The notes below the pieces were generated by a model. That model was not told the origin of the DNA and made no database searches. It saw nothing but the letters and a program-made list of their open reading frames with translations. A stretch of 64,000 nt of DNA. Source: Nonomuraea rubra (GTDB lineage Bacteria > Actinomycetota > Actinomycetes > Streptosporangiales > Streptosporangiaceae). The stretch is taken from contig NZ_JACHMI010000001.1 of assembly GCF_014207985.1 (NCBI RefSeq), positions 11,143,001-11,207,000 of the forward strand, read 5' to 3'. Position 1 is the stretch's first letter. Every line of letters starts with the position of its first letter. Below, piece by piece: positions 40,823-49,132 of the stretch. Made by a program: the position numbers and the translations under genes.

Positions 40823-43194
40823 GGGGCGCTCGTGCTGCCCGAGCCGGCGCTGCCGGAGTAGCGCACGCACTTGCCCTTGGCCGGCAGCTTGACCGGGCCC
40901 GCGTAGTACTCGTAGTTGCCCGAGTCGGTCTGGCTGGCGCCGCCCTGCACCTCCAGGGTGGCGCTGACCGGCGTCGACTTGCCGACGTTCGCGCCCGACT
41001 TGAGGGTGACCACGCAGTTCTGCCCCGTGCCGTTGTTCCACAGCTGGTACGTGGTACCCCCGCTGAACGAGCTCGACCGCTGCACCACGAACCCGCTCCC
41101 GCACACCTGGGTCGCGCTGTACGGGTTCGGCTTCGGCGGCGAGGTGGTCTTGGTGGGCTGGGGCTTCTGGGTGGTCTTCGTCGGGGTCGGCTGCGGCTGC
41201 TCCGGCTCCTTCGTCGTCTTCGTGGGGGTCGGCGTGGGCTTCTTGGTGGGTTCGACCGTCTTCGTGACCGTGGCCGTCGGCTTGGCCTTGGCCGTCTGCG
41301 ACGGCTTGGCCGTGGGCGTGCTCTTCGGGGTCCTGGTCTTGGTGGGCGTCACGGTGACGGTGGGGACCGGGACCGGCTGCTGCGTCACCGCGGGCGGCGG
41401 GGTCGGCACCGTCGTGAGCACCGGGACCTCCGCCGCGCTGGTGGGGTCCTGCGACGGCAGCACCATGGGGCCGACGCCGCTGTCGTCCGGGCTCGGCGTG
41501 GTCGTCGCCCAGGGCGCGGTCACCTCGGTCTGCGGCTGCGTGGCCGGGGCCGTCCCCTGCCCGTGGGCGGCGGCGTTGCCCGCGCTCGGGCTGCTGGAGG
41601 CCGCGGCGGCCGGGGCGAACGTGACCTTGTCCGAGTACTGGCTCGCGCCCCACAGGCCGAGGCCCGACAGCAGCACCACGGCCGTCACCCCGGCCACCAG
41701 GCCGATGGGGAACGGCTTGCGCGGCTGGCTGTCGGCCTGCCGGTGGAGGAGGTGCGGCGGGTGCTGGGGCGGGTGCTGCTGGTCCGCCATGGGCGGCGGG
41801 CCCCACATCTGGGCTTCCTGATGACCGGGTGCCATCTGACCGGGGGCCATCTGGGGCGGCACGATGGCGCCGTGCTGGGGCGGCACGCCGTCCGGGCCCG
41901 GTCCCATGCGGTCCGGTCCCATGCCGTCCGGTCCCATGCCGTCCGGGCCCATCGGGCCGGGCATCGGCGCGCCTGGACCCATGGGCACCGGCGGCATGCC
42001 GTGCGGAGCCGGGCCCTCGCCCATCGGCGGCGGCCCCCACATGGGGGCGGGAGGCATCGGCCCTTCACCCATCGGCCCGGGAGGCATCGCCCCGGGGGGC
42101 ATCGGCCCCTCGCCCATCGGGCCAGGGCCGGCCACGGGGCCGGGCACCATCGGGCCGGGCATCATCGGGCCCTGCATCATCGGGCCCTGCGGGTGCATCG
42201 GGCCGCTGGGGTGCGCCGAGCCCTGCGGATGCATCGGGCCGTCCGGTAGCTGCGGGACCTGAGCGCCCTCGATGGAGAGCTGGATCGGCAGGATCAGCGG
42301 CGCCTGCCCACCGGGCGGCGGCACGGGACCGGAGTCCGGCTGCCCGCCCCTGGGCGGGACGGGAACCCCGTCGAGCAACGTCGGAGCGAGATCTCCCGTC
42401 CCCGGCGGCGGCACGGGAACACCCTGGATGGCCGGCGCCGGCATGGGCGCGTTCGCGTCGCCGAGGAGCCGCAGCAGCGCCACGTACGCCGTGGGCCGCC
42501 CCGTCACCTCCTTGGCCAGCGCGGCCACCACGACCTGCCGCAGCGGCTCCGGCAGCTCCCCGACCTCGGGCTCCCCGTTGAGCACGCTCTCCTTGTCGTG
42601 CTCGAACGGCGCGGCGCCGGTGGCGGCGAACACCACGGTCGCGGCCCAGGAGAAGACGTCGGCGTACGGGCCGTACTGCAGCCCGGCGATTTGCTCGGGC
42701 GCCCGGAAGCCGAGCTCGCCGGCGGGCTCGCCCAGCTCCACGTCGGTGACGCGCGGCCCGTCGGCGGTGAGGATCACGTTGGACGGCGTGAGCGCCCGGT
42801 GCGCGAACCCGGCCACGTGCACGGCGGTCAGCGCGGTCAGCATGCCCACCGCGACCCGGTCCAGCGCGTCGCCGCTCAGCGGCCCGTCCGCCGCGACGGC
42901 CTCGGCCAGGGAGCGGCCCTCGACGTGCTCCCTGATCACGTACGGCCTGCCGTCCTCGACGCCGGCGGCGATCGTGCGGGCCACGTAGGAGCTGGACACC
43001 CGGGTGACGTTCCGCAGCCGCTCGGCGAAGCCGGGGTCGGTCTCCGGATCGACGTGCAGCGTCTTGACCACGACCTGGGGCGATTCCTCGGATTCCCGGC
43101 CCAGGTGGACAACGCCGCGCGGGCCCTCGCCCAGCCGGCCGACGATCTCGTGGCCGCCGATGCGTTCAGGCTTCGGGGAGTCGTTCTCCGCCAT
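40804..43194 (-). CDS. Membrane Ser/Thr pseudokinase with SapA-like ectodomain
   Basis: A 796-residue protein. Residues 1-250 have the Hanks-kinase fold: a glycine loop GEGPRGVVHLG, VVVK with K44, and an APE motif. The catalytic loop reads HRALTPSN instead of HRDLKPSN: A134 replaces the base aspartate and T136 the lysine. The DFG position reads DVE (D151). It is therefore probably inactive. A Met/Pro/Gly repeat linker (GPMxxGPM) follows, then a membrane helix near 490-515, a Thr/Pro/Lys stalk and, at 690-796, a four-cysteine domain starting NPYSATQVCGSGF, shared with the M23 peptidase. It may sense wall state and scaffold T7SS or sporulation signalling. Confidence 0.85.
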   Translation of the reverse strand: MAENDSPKPERIGGHEIVGRLGEGPRGVVHLGRESEESPQVVVKTLHVDPETDPGFAERLRNVTRVSSSYVARTIAAGVEDGRPYVIREHVEGRSLAEAVAADGPLSGDALDRVAVGMLTALTAVHVAGFAHRALTPSNVILTADGPRVTDVELGEPAGELGFRAPEQIAGLQYGPYADVFSWAATVVFAATGAAPFEHDKESVLNGEPEVGELPEPLRQVVVAALAKEVTGRPTAYVALLRLLGDANAPMPAPAIQGVPVPPPGTGDLAPTLLDGVPVPPRGGQPDSGPVPPPGGQAPLILPIQLSIEGAQVPQLPDGPMHPQGSAHPSGPMHPQGPMMQGPMMPGPMVPGPVAGPGPMGEGPMPPGAMPPGPMGEGPMPPAPMWGPPPMGEGPAPHGMPPVPMGPGAPMPGPMGPDGMGPDGMGPDRMGPGPDGVPPQHGAIVPPQMAPGQMAPGHQEAQMWGPPPMADQQHPPQHPPHLLHRQADSQPRKPFPIGLVAGVTAVVLLSGLGLWGASQYSDKVTFAPAAAASSSPSAGNAAAHGQGTAPATQPQTEVTAPWATTTPSPDDSGVGPMVLPSQDPTSAAEVPVLTTVPTPPPAVTQQPVPVPTVTVTPTKTRTPKSTPTAKPSQTAKAKPTATVTKTVEPTKKPTPTPTKTTKEPEQPQPTPTKTTQKPQPTKTTSPPKPNPYSATQVCGSGFVVQRSSSFSGGTTYQLWNNGTGQNCVVTLKSGANVGKSTPVSATLEVQGGASQTDSGNYEYYAGPVKLPAKGKCVRYSGSAGSGSTSAPWGNCG

Positions 43195-43228
43195 GACCGT
43201 CCTTCCGGCATTGCGTCATGATCGGAGG

Positions 43229-43244
43229 ATATTTAACCAAATAT
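43229..43244. promoter_or_regulatory. A/T palindrome upstream of pseudokinase gene
   Basis: ATATTT (43229-43234) and AAATAT (43239-43244) flank AACC, 35 bp upstream of the pseudokinase start, in the 98-bp gap to mycP. An A/T palindrome is rare in this GC-rich DNA. It may be a promoter core or operator for the leftward gene. TTGACG further upstream on the same strand, near 43297, could be a -35 but spacing is poor. Confidence 0.35.
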
Positions 43245-43292
43245 GCCCCATACGCATCAGTGGTTTCGGTTACGCGCTCTGACTGTTAACCG

Positions 43293-44435
43293 TCAATTAG
43301 CGCCGGAGCCCCCGGACGAACCCGCCCGCCACCTGCGCCGCCGTCCCATCGGCACGAAGATCCAGGCCACGATCGTCACCCCGGCCAGCGACAGGCCGCC
43401 CGCCGCGACCGCGGTGGCCACCTCGATCGAGCGCTGGTCGGGCGGCACGACCTTGTGCACCGCCGAGGCGGGCAGCGGCTCGGGCACCGGCGGGGCCACC
43501 GCCACCTGCTCCGACGGCAGCACCGCGGTGACCGCCAGCAGCGGGTTGACCATGCCCGCGCCCGTGCCCTTGCCGGAGGCGCCGTCGGCGGTCAGCGTGA
43601 GGCGCCGGCGTACCCGGAGCTGGTCGAGCTGGGGGTGGCGGGCGCGGACGAGCGCGGCCACCCCCGCCACGTACGGCGCCGCGTAGCTGGTGCCCTCCAG
43701 GTTGCCCCGGTAGCCCTTGCCCGTCCACGTGGAGCTGAGCTTCTCGCCGGGGCCGAGCACGGCGACGGCGTTCGGGTTGGAGAACGTCGAGCGCCCGCCG
43801 TTCGGCGTCGCCGAGCCCACCGACAGCACGCCGTCGTAGGCCGCCGGGTAGGCCGGGCCGGTGGAGCCGTCGTCCTTCTCCACGTTGCCCGCCGCGGCCA
43901 CGATCACGATGTCCCTGCCCAGGGCGTACTCGACGGCGGACTTGAGCTCCGGCTGGTCGTGCGCCTGGATGGAGACGTTGATCACGTCGGCGTTCTCGTC
44001 CGCGGCCGTCCTGATGGCCTTGGCCAGCAGGGCGACGTCGCCCAGCGAGGTGGTCGTCTGCTTGATCGACAGCAGCCTGACGGCCGGCGCGACGCCGTAG
44101 AAGGGGAGGTCGGAGCGGGGCTGACCGGCGATGATGCCGGCCACCGCGGTGCCGTGGCCGACGCAGTCGCGGAAGCTGGTGTTGGTCAGGTCGGCCTTGC
44201 CCGCCAGGCGGATCTGGGGGTGCGTCTCGTCCACGCCGCTGTCGATGACGGCGACCGTCACGCCCTGCCCCATCGTCAGGGGCCAGACGCGCTTGACGTC
44301 CAGCCGCCGCTGGGCCCAGCTCTCCGCCACGGACGGGCTGGCCTTCTCGGGCTCGCACCGCTCGGGTGCGGCGTGCGCGGGTACGGTTGCGAACTGCACG
44401 GCGAGCGCACCGGCCAGGAGAACGCGACCAATCAT
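43293..44435 (-). CDS. mycP: MycP, type VII secretion mycosin (subtilisin-like protease)
   Basis: A 380-residue protein: signal peptide to about residue 22 (VPAHA), S8 protease domain with catalytic D65 (VIDSGVD), H94 (GHGTAVAGII) and S250 (GTSYAAPYVAG), a proline-rich linker, and a C-terminal membrane helix followed by an Arg-rich tail. This is the mycosin architecture, anchored outside the membrane and needed for ESX secreton stability. C27 and C91 could form the mycosin disulphide. It lies between the WXG100 gene and the pseudokinase on the same strand. Confidence 0.94.
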   Translation of the reverse strand: MIGRVLLAGALAVQFATVPAHAAPERCEPEKASPSVAESWAQRRLDVKRVWPLTMGQGVTVAVIDSGVDETHPQIRLAGKADLTNTSFRDCVGHGTAVAGIIAGQPRSDLPFYGVAPAVRLLSIKQTTTSLGDVALLAKAIRTAADENADVINVSIQAHDQPELKSAVEYALGRDIVIVAAAGNVEKDDGSTGPAYPAAYDGVLSVGSATPNGGRSTFSNPNAVAVLGPGEKLSSTWTGKGYRGNLEGTSYAAPYVAGVAALVRARHPQLDQLRVRRRLTLTADGASGKGTGAGMVNPLLAVTAVLPSEQVAVAPPVPEPLPASAVHKVVPPDQRSIEVATAVAAGGLSLAGVTIVAWIFVPMGRRRRWRAGSSGGSGAN

Positions 44436-44531
44436 GACGAAAGAGAGTATCCCGCTCGCGTAAAGGCCCGGACGGACCCCTTCAACGGGAAGAAGCCCCA
44501 GCAGCCTTCCCGCCAGGGCCTCTCCCGTCGC

Positions 44532-44804
44532 TCATTGCGTGGCGCTGTCGATGTTCTGCCGGTAGGTCGTGATGACCCGCGAAGCCTCTCCCAGCTCCTC
44601 GGCCATCCGCTGGAACGCCGTCCGGTAGTTCTGCCACGACTGCTGGAAGCGCTGCGCGCCCTGCCCCGTCCACGCGGTGCCGACCTTGGCGGCCTCGCGG
44701 TCGAGAGCGGTCATCGTGGCGCGGACCGCCTCGGCCTGCTGCGTGAACTGGTTGGACATCTGCTGCATTTCCTGCAGATTTCCGCCGACCATGCTGTGGC
44801 TCAT
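44532..44804 (-). CDS. WXG100 family protein
   Basis: A 90-residue helical hairpin with W45-T46-G47 at the turn and helices [20 protein letters not shown] and [11 protein letters not shown]. The C-terminal tail is short and the exact YxxxD/E spacing is missing (YRQNID). It is the third clear WXG100 gene of the island and lies upstream of mycP. It may pair with itself, as many single WXG100 proteins do. The ATG has GGAGG upstream. Confidence 0.92.
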   Translation of the reverse strand: MSHSMVGGNLQEMQQMSNQFTQQAEAVRATMTALDREAAKVGTAWTGQGAQRFQQSWQNYRTAFQRMAEELGEASRVITTYRQNIDSATQ

Positions 44805-44924
44805 GCATACCTCCTGGCGCCTGTGAAAGCGCCATCACCCTAAGGAAGCACTCACGGACATCGCCGCCGTTATGCCGAGCGGCTATGGTCTACCCGAGGA
44901 ATGTTCGGATCGCGTGGGGGGCTC

Positions 44925-45644
44925 ATGCGCGAGGTCGTGGTCACCGGAGGCGGCACCGGCATCGGGTACGCGATCGCCGCCGCCTTCGCCTCGCTCGGCG
45001 ACAGCGTCACCATCACCGGCCGCCGCGAGCACGTGCTCGGCAAGGCCGCCGGCGAGATCGGGGCGCGGTTCCTGCCGTTCGACGCCTCCAGCCCCACCGA
45101 GGTCCAGGCCTCGCTCGGCGACCTGCCCGAGCGGGTGGACGTCCTGGTCAACAACGCTGGCGGCAACACCAACCTGGGCCGCAGGCAGCCGCGCGAGCTG
45201 ACCGACGTGGCCGAGGGATGGTGGGCCAACCTCAACGCCAACCTCATGTCCGCCGTGCTCGTCACGGCCGCGCTCGCGCCGCGCCTGGCCGAGGGCGGCC
45301 GGGTCATCTCGATCGGCTCGATCGCCGCCAGGGGCACCGGCTCCGGCTCGTACGGCGCCGCCAAGGCCGCCCTGGAGTCGTGGACCGCCGACCTGGCCGC
45401 CGAGCTGGGCCCCAGGGGCATCACCGCGAACGTGGTCTCCCCCGGCCTCGTCCTCGACACCGAGTTCTTCCGGGGCCGCCTGACGGACGAGGGCATCAAG
45501 GCCCGGGTGGAGAACACCCGCAACGGCCGCCCCGGCAGCCCCGCCGACGTGGCCGATACCGTGCTCTTCTTGGCCTCCCCCGGTGCCCGGCACGTCACGG
45601 GGCAGGTGCTACACGTGAACGGCGGCGCGTACCTGGGCCGCTGA
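44925..45644 (+). CDS. Short-chain dehydrogenase/reductase (SDR)
   Basis: A 239-residue Rossmann protein with the NAD(P) motif TGGGTGIG, the NNAG motif as VLVNNAGG, the catalytic serine in SIGSIAA, and YGAAK as Y-x-x-x-K. All catalytic residues are present. Substrate is unknown; similarity to FabG-like 3-oxoacyl reductases is general. It is 23 bp upstream of the acyl-CoA carboxylase gene, so a lipid-related role is plausible. The ATG at 44925 directly precedes the first strand; an ATG at 44901 is also in frame. Confidence 0.88.
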   Translation: MREVVVTGGGTGIGYAIAAAFASLGDSVTITGRREHVLGKAAGEIGARFLPFDASSPTEVQASLGDLPERVDVLVNNAGGNTNLGRRQPRELTDVAEGWWANLNANLMSAVLVTAALAPRLAEGGRVISIGSIAARGTGSGSYGAAKAALESWTADLAAELGPRGITANVVSPGLVLDTEFFRGRLTDEGIKARVENTRNGRPGSPADVADTVLFLASPGARHVTGQVLHVNGGAYLGR

Positions 45645-45667
45645 CCCTAGGAGGAAGGACAACGCAG

Positions 45668-47416
45668 GTGCGGAAGGTTCTGATCGCCAACCGCGGCGAG
45701 ATCGCCGTACGTGTGGCCCGGGCTTGTGCTGACTCCGGGATCGGCAGCGTCGCGGTCTACGCCGACCAGGACCTCGACGCCCTGCACGTCAAGGTCGCCG
45801 ACGAGGCGTACGCGCTGGGCGGGCGGACCCCGGCCGAGACCTACCTCGACATCGGCAAGCTGCTCGACGTCGCCCGCCGCGCCGGCGCGGACGCCGTGCA
45901 CCCCGGCTACGGCTTCCTGGCCGAGAACGCCGAGTTCGCCCAGGCCGTCATCGACGCGGGCCTGACCTGGATCGGCCCGCCACCTGCCGCCATCGCCGCG
46001 CTCGGCGACAAGGTGCAGGCCAGGCACATCGCCCAGAAGGTCGGCGCGCCGCTGGTCGCGGGCACCAAGGACCCGGTGGCCGATGTGTCCGAGGTGGTGG
46101 CGTTCGCCGAGGAGCACGGGCTGCCGATCGCGATCAAGGCCGCGTACGGCGGCGGCGGGCGCGGCATCAAGGTGGCGCGCCGCATCGAGGAGGTCGCCGA
46201 GCTGTACGAGTCGGCCGTCCGCGAGGCCGTCGCCGCCTTCGGCCGCGGCGAGTGCTTCGTCGAGCGCTACCTCGACCGGCCCCGCCACGTCGAGACCCAG
46301 TGCCTGGCCGACCGGGCGGGCAACGTCGTCGTGGTCAGCACCCGTGACTGCTCGCTCCAGCGGCGCCACCAGAAGCTGGTGGAGGAGGCGCCGGCGCCGT
46401 TCCTCACGCCCGAGCAGGACACGCTGCTGCGCGACAGCTCCAAGGCCATCCTGAAGGAGGCCGGCTACGTCGGGGCCGGCACCTGCGAGTTCCTCGTCGG
46501 GCAGGACGGCACGATCTCCTTCCTGGAGGTCAACACCCGTCTGCAGGTCGAGCACCCCGTCACCGAGGAGGTGTCGGGCATCGACCTGGTCCGCGAGATG
46601 TTCAGGATCGCCGACGGCGAGCCGCTGGGCTACGACGACCCCGCCCTGCGCGGGCACTCGATCGAGTTCCGGATCAACGCCGAGGACGCCGGGCGCAACT
46701 TCCTGCCCGCCCCCGGCACGCTGACCACCCTGCGCGCCCCCTCCGGGCCCGGGGTGCGCCTCGACTCCGGCTACGAGGCGGGCATGACGGTGCCCGGGAC
46801 GTTCGACTCGCTCGTGGCCAAGCTGATCGTGACCGGGCGGACCCGGCAGGAGGCGCTGGAGCGGTCGCGGCGGGCGCTGGCGGAGTTCGAGATCACCGGC
46901 ATGCCGACCGTGCTGCCGTTCCACCGGGCCGTCGTCGCCGATCCGGCGTTCACGGCCGCGCCGTTCTCCGTCCACACCCGGTGGATCGAGACGGAGTGGG
47001 ACAACCCCGTGCCGCCGTACGAGGGTGAGGTGGCCTCCGCCGGTGAGGCGGCCGGGCGGGAGACGGTGACGGTCGAGGTCGGGGGCAAGCGGCTGGAGGT
47101 CGTGCTGCCCGCCGGGCTGGGCGCCGCCGGCGCGCCCGCGGCCGCCAAGGCTCCGCGGCGGGCGGGGAGCAAGGCCGGGAAGGCGTCCTCGGCGGGCGGC
47201 GACGCGCTGGTCAGCCCGATGCAGGGGACGATCGTGAAGATCGTGGCGTCCGACGGCGACGTGGTAAGCGAAGGCGACACGGTCGTCGTCCTGGAGGCCA
47301 TGAAGATGGAGCAGCCGCTGGTGGCGCACAAGTCCGGCACCGTCACGGGGCTGGCGGCCGAGATCGGGCAGACGGTCACGGCGGGCGCCACGATCTGTGA
47401 GATCAAGAACACCTGA
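45668..47416 (+). CDS. accA: Acetyl/propionyl-CoA carboxylase alpha chain (biotin carboxylase + BCCP)
   Basis: A 582-residue protein. Residues 1-450 are biotin carboxylase: [15 protein letters not shown], an ATP-grasp loop GGGGRGIK, and the active-site strand [14 protein letters not shown]. The C-terminus is a biotinyl domain with EAMKMEQ, in which K546 is biotinylated. It makes carboxybiotin for malonyl- or methylmalonyl-CoA synthesis with a separate beta chain that is not in this window. Start is GTG with a strong AGGAGGAAGGA site. Actinobacteria have several such AccA proteins, so the symbol is generic. Confidence 0.93.
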   Translation: MRKVLIANRGEIAVRVARACADSGIGSVAVYADQDLDALHVKVADEAYALGGRTPAETYLDIGKLLDVARRAGADAVHPGYGFLAENAEFAQAVIDAGLTWIGPPPAAIAALGDKVQARHIAQKVGAPLVAGTKDPVADVSEVVAFAEEHGLPIAIKAAYGGGGRGIKVARRIEEVAELYESAVREAVAAFGRGECFVERYLDRPRHVETQCLADRAGNVVVVSTRDCSLQRRHQKLVEEAPAPFLTPEQDTLLRDSSKAILKEAGYVGAGTCEFLVGQDGTISFLEVNTRLQVEHPVTEEVSGIDLVREMFRIADGEPLGYDDPALRGHSIEFRINAEDAGRNFLPAPGTLTTLRAPSGPGVRLDSGYEAGMTVPGTFDSLVAKLIVTGRTRQEALERSRRALAEFEITGMPTVLPFHRAVVADPAFTAAPFSVHTRWIETEWDNPVPPYEGEVASAGEAAGRETVTVEVGGKRLEVVLPAGLGAAGAPAAAKAPRRAGSKAGKASSAGGDALVSPMQGTIVKIVASDGDVVSEGDTVVVLEAMKMEQPLVAHKSGTVTGLAAEIGQTVTAGATICEIKNT

Positions 47417-47581
47417 GCCGGGAACATCCTCTTGACCTTGAATCTCCCGGCTCCGCGCACAACCGGTGCCCGGCACTTCGGCCACGATGTGCGCCTGCGT
47501 GTCCCCAGGCGGGTAGCGTGCCCAGTGAGGAACTTTGCCGACCGCCCATTCGTCCTCAAGGGCGAAGGAGGCTTGCTGCCA

Positions 47582-48961
47582 ATGACCCATTCGCTGCGCC
47601 GAGCAGGGGCCGCGCTTGCGGCTCTGATCGCCGGTCTAATCGTCGTTCTTGCGCTGTCCCCTGCCGCCAACGCGGCGGCGGCCCCACCGGACGCGAGCTC
47701 CGTGGTGTCCAACTGGAAGAACGCACCGCTCTACGCGGTGCCCGGATCCTCGTTGTCGTCGGACCAGCAGAGCGAGATCAATGACGCGCTCAAGGGCGCC
47801 GACACCAAGATCTACGCCGTTGCGCTGCCTGACGGCACGGTGGACGCCTCAAGTGTTGCGCCCTACATGTCCCAGCTGAACACGGCGCTGGCCGCCGCCG
47901 GCCGCCCCAGCGCGACCTTCGTCGTGCTCGACGGCCAGACGATGTTCGCCGCTTCGAGCGCCCTGAAGCGGCAGGGTCTGGCAGCCCAGCTGTCCGACCT
48001 CTCGGTCAACGCCAACTCGGGCGACATCGTGGCCGGCATGAAGGACTTCGCCAACCGCGTGGACATGGCCGCCAAGGGTGACCGTTCGGCCCTGTCCTCC
48101 GGCAGCCAGGCCAACCCTGGCGCCGGCGGCACCGCCGCCCTGATCGCCCTGGGCGCGCTGGTCGTGGTCGGCGGTGGCGGCTACTTCCTCTACTCCAGCA
48201 ACAAGAAGAAGAAGCGCGCCATCCAGGAGGCCAAGGACCTCGCCGCGGTCAAGCAGACCGTCGAGGAGGACGTCACCAAGCTCGGCGAGGAGATCACCAC
48301 CCTCGACACCGACGTCACGCTGGCCGGCCAGGGCGGCGCGCACATCGACGAGTGGCAGACGGCGCTCGACTCCTACGAGAAGGCCAAGACCCAGCTCAAC
48401 GCGGTCCAGCGGGCCGACCAGGTCCGCGAGGTCACCCAGACCCTGGAGGACGGCCGCTACGCGCTGGCCGTGGTGAAGGCCAAGGTCAACAACGAGCCGG
48501 TGCCCGAGCGCCGCGCCCCCTGCTTCTTCAACCCGCAGCACGGCCCGTCCGTCCGCGACGTCCGCTGGGCCCCGCCCAACGGCGCGGTGCGCGACGTGCC
48601 CGCCTGCCGGATGGACGCGGAGGCCGTGGAGCGCGGCTTCGACCCGCAGATGCGCGAGGTCATGGTCGACGGCCAGCGCAGGCCGTACTACGACGCGGGC
48701 CCCGCGTACCAGCCGTACGCGTACGGCTACTACGGCGGCTTCGGCGACATCATGACCGGCATGTTCATCGGCACCATGATGGGCAGCATGCTCAGCGGCG
48801 GCTTCGGCTACGGCGGCTACGGCGCCGGCTACGCCGAGGGTTACGCCGACGCGGGCGCGGGCGGCGACTTCGGCGGCGGCGACGGCGGCGGCGGCTGGGG
48901 CGACTTCGGCGGCGGCGGTGGAGACTTCGGCGGTGGAGACTTCGGCGGCGGCGACTGGTAA
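47582..48961 (+). CDS. Secreted/membrane protein with TPM-like domain and Gly-rich tail
   Basis: A 459-residue protein: a signal-like helix (LAALIAGLIVVLALSPAANA), a TPM-like extracytoplasmic domain with DQQSEINDALKGADTKIYAVALP, a second membrane helix near residues 180-200, a coiled-coil cytoplasmic part (EEDVTKLGEEITTLDTDV), a cysteine pair region CFFNPQHGPS, and a tail of Gly/Tyr/Phe/Asp repeats ending GGDFGGGDW. I know no specific function; the Gly-rich end resembles those of envelope-stress proteins. A strong terminator follows, so it ends the unit. Confidence 0.75.
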   Translation: MTHSLRRAGAALAALIAGLIVVLALSPAANAAAAPPDASSVVSNWKNAPLYAVPGSSLSSDQQSEINDALKGADTKIYAVALPDGTVDASSVAPYMSQLNTALAAAGRPSATFVVLDGQTMFAASSALKRQGLAAQLSDLSVNANSGDIVAGMKDFANRVDMAAKGDRSALSSGSQANPGAGGTAALIALGALVVVGGGGYFLYSSNKKKKRAIQEAKDLAAVKQTVEEDVTKLGEEITTLDTDVTLAGQGGAHIDEWQTALDSYEKAKTQLNAVQRADQVREVTQTLEDGRYALAVVKAKVNNEPVPERRAPCFFNPQHGPSVRDVRWAPPNGAVRDVPACRMDAEAVERGFDPQMREVMVDGQRRPYYDAGPAYQPYAYGYYGGFGDIMTGMFIGTMMGSMLSGGFGYGGYGAGYAEGYADAGAGGDFGGGDGGGGWGDFGGGGGDFGGGDFGGGDW

Positions 48962-49032
48962 CAGGCGGCTAGCCGGGTGCCTCCCGGCCTCCGGGCCCTC
49001 GAGGTCTTGACCGGCTTCGGAAGCGGCAGTTC

Positions 49033-49070
49033 AGAGCCTCAGATCACGTTCGTGATCTGAGGCTCTTTGC
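49033..49070 (+). terminator. Strong intrinsic terminator
   Basis: A perfect 15-bp stem, AGAGCCTCAGATCAC at 49033-49047 and its reverse complement at 49052-49066, with loop GTTC, followed by TTTGC. It is 71 bp after the stop of the TPM-like gene. This is the clearest Rho-independent terminator of the window. It is nearly symmetric and could also stop leftward transcription. Confidence 0.9.
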
Positions 49071-49132
49071 TGCGGAGGATCGTGACTGCGGTGCGAACGG
49101 TGGCCGCACCGCTCGCACCGCAGTCAGCCTCG

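Noticed and set aside
40804..43194. Active Ser/Thr protein kinase
   Set aside because: The catalytic loop lacks the aspartate (HRA) and lysine; called a pseudokinase instead.
47417..47451. Terminator after the carboxylase gene
   Set aside because: GCCGGGA and TCCCGGC flank a 21-nt loop; the stem is only 7 bp and no T-run follows, so support is too weak.
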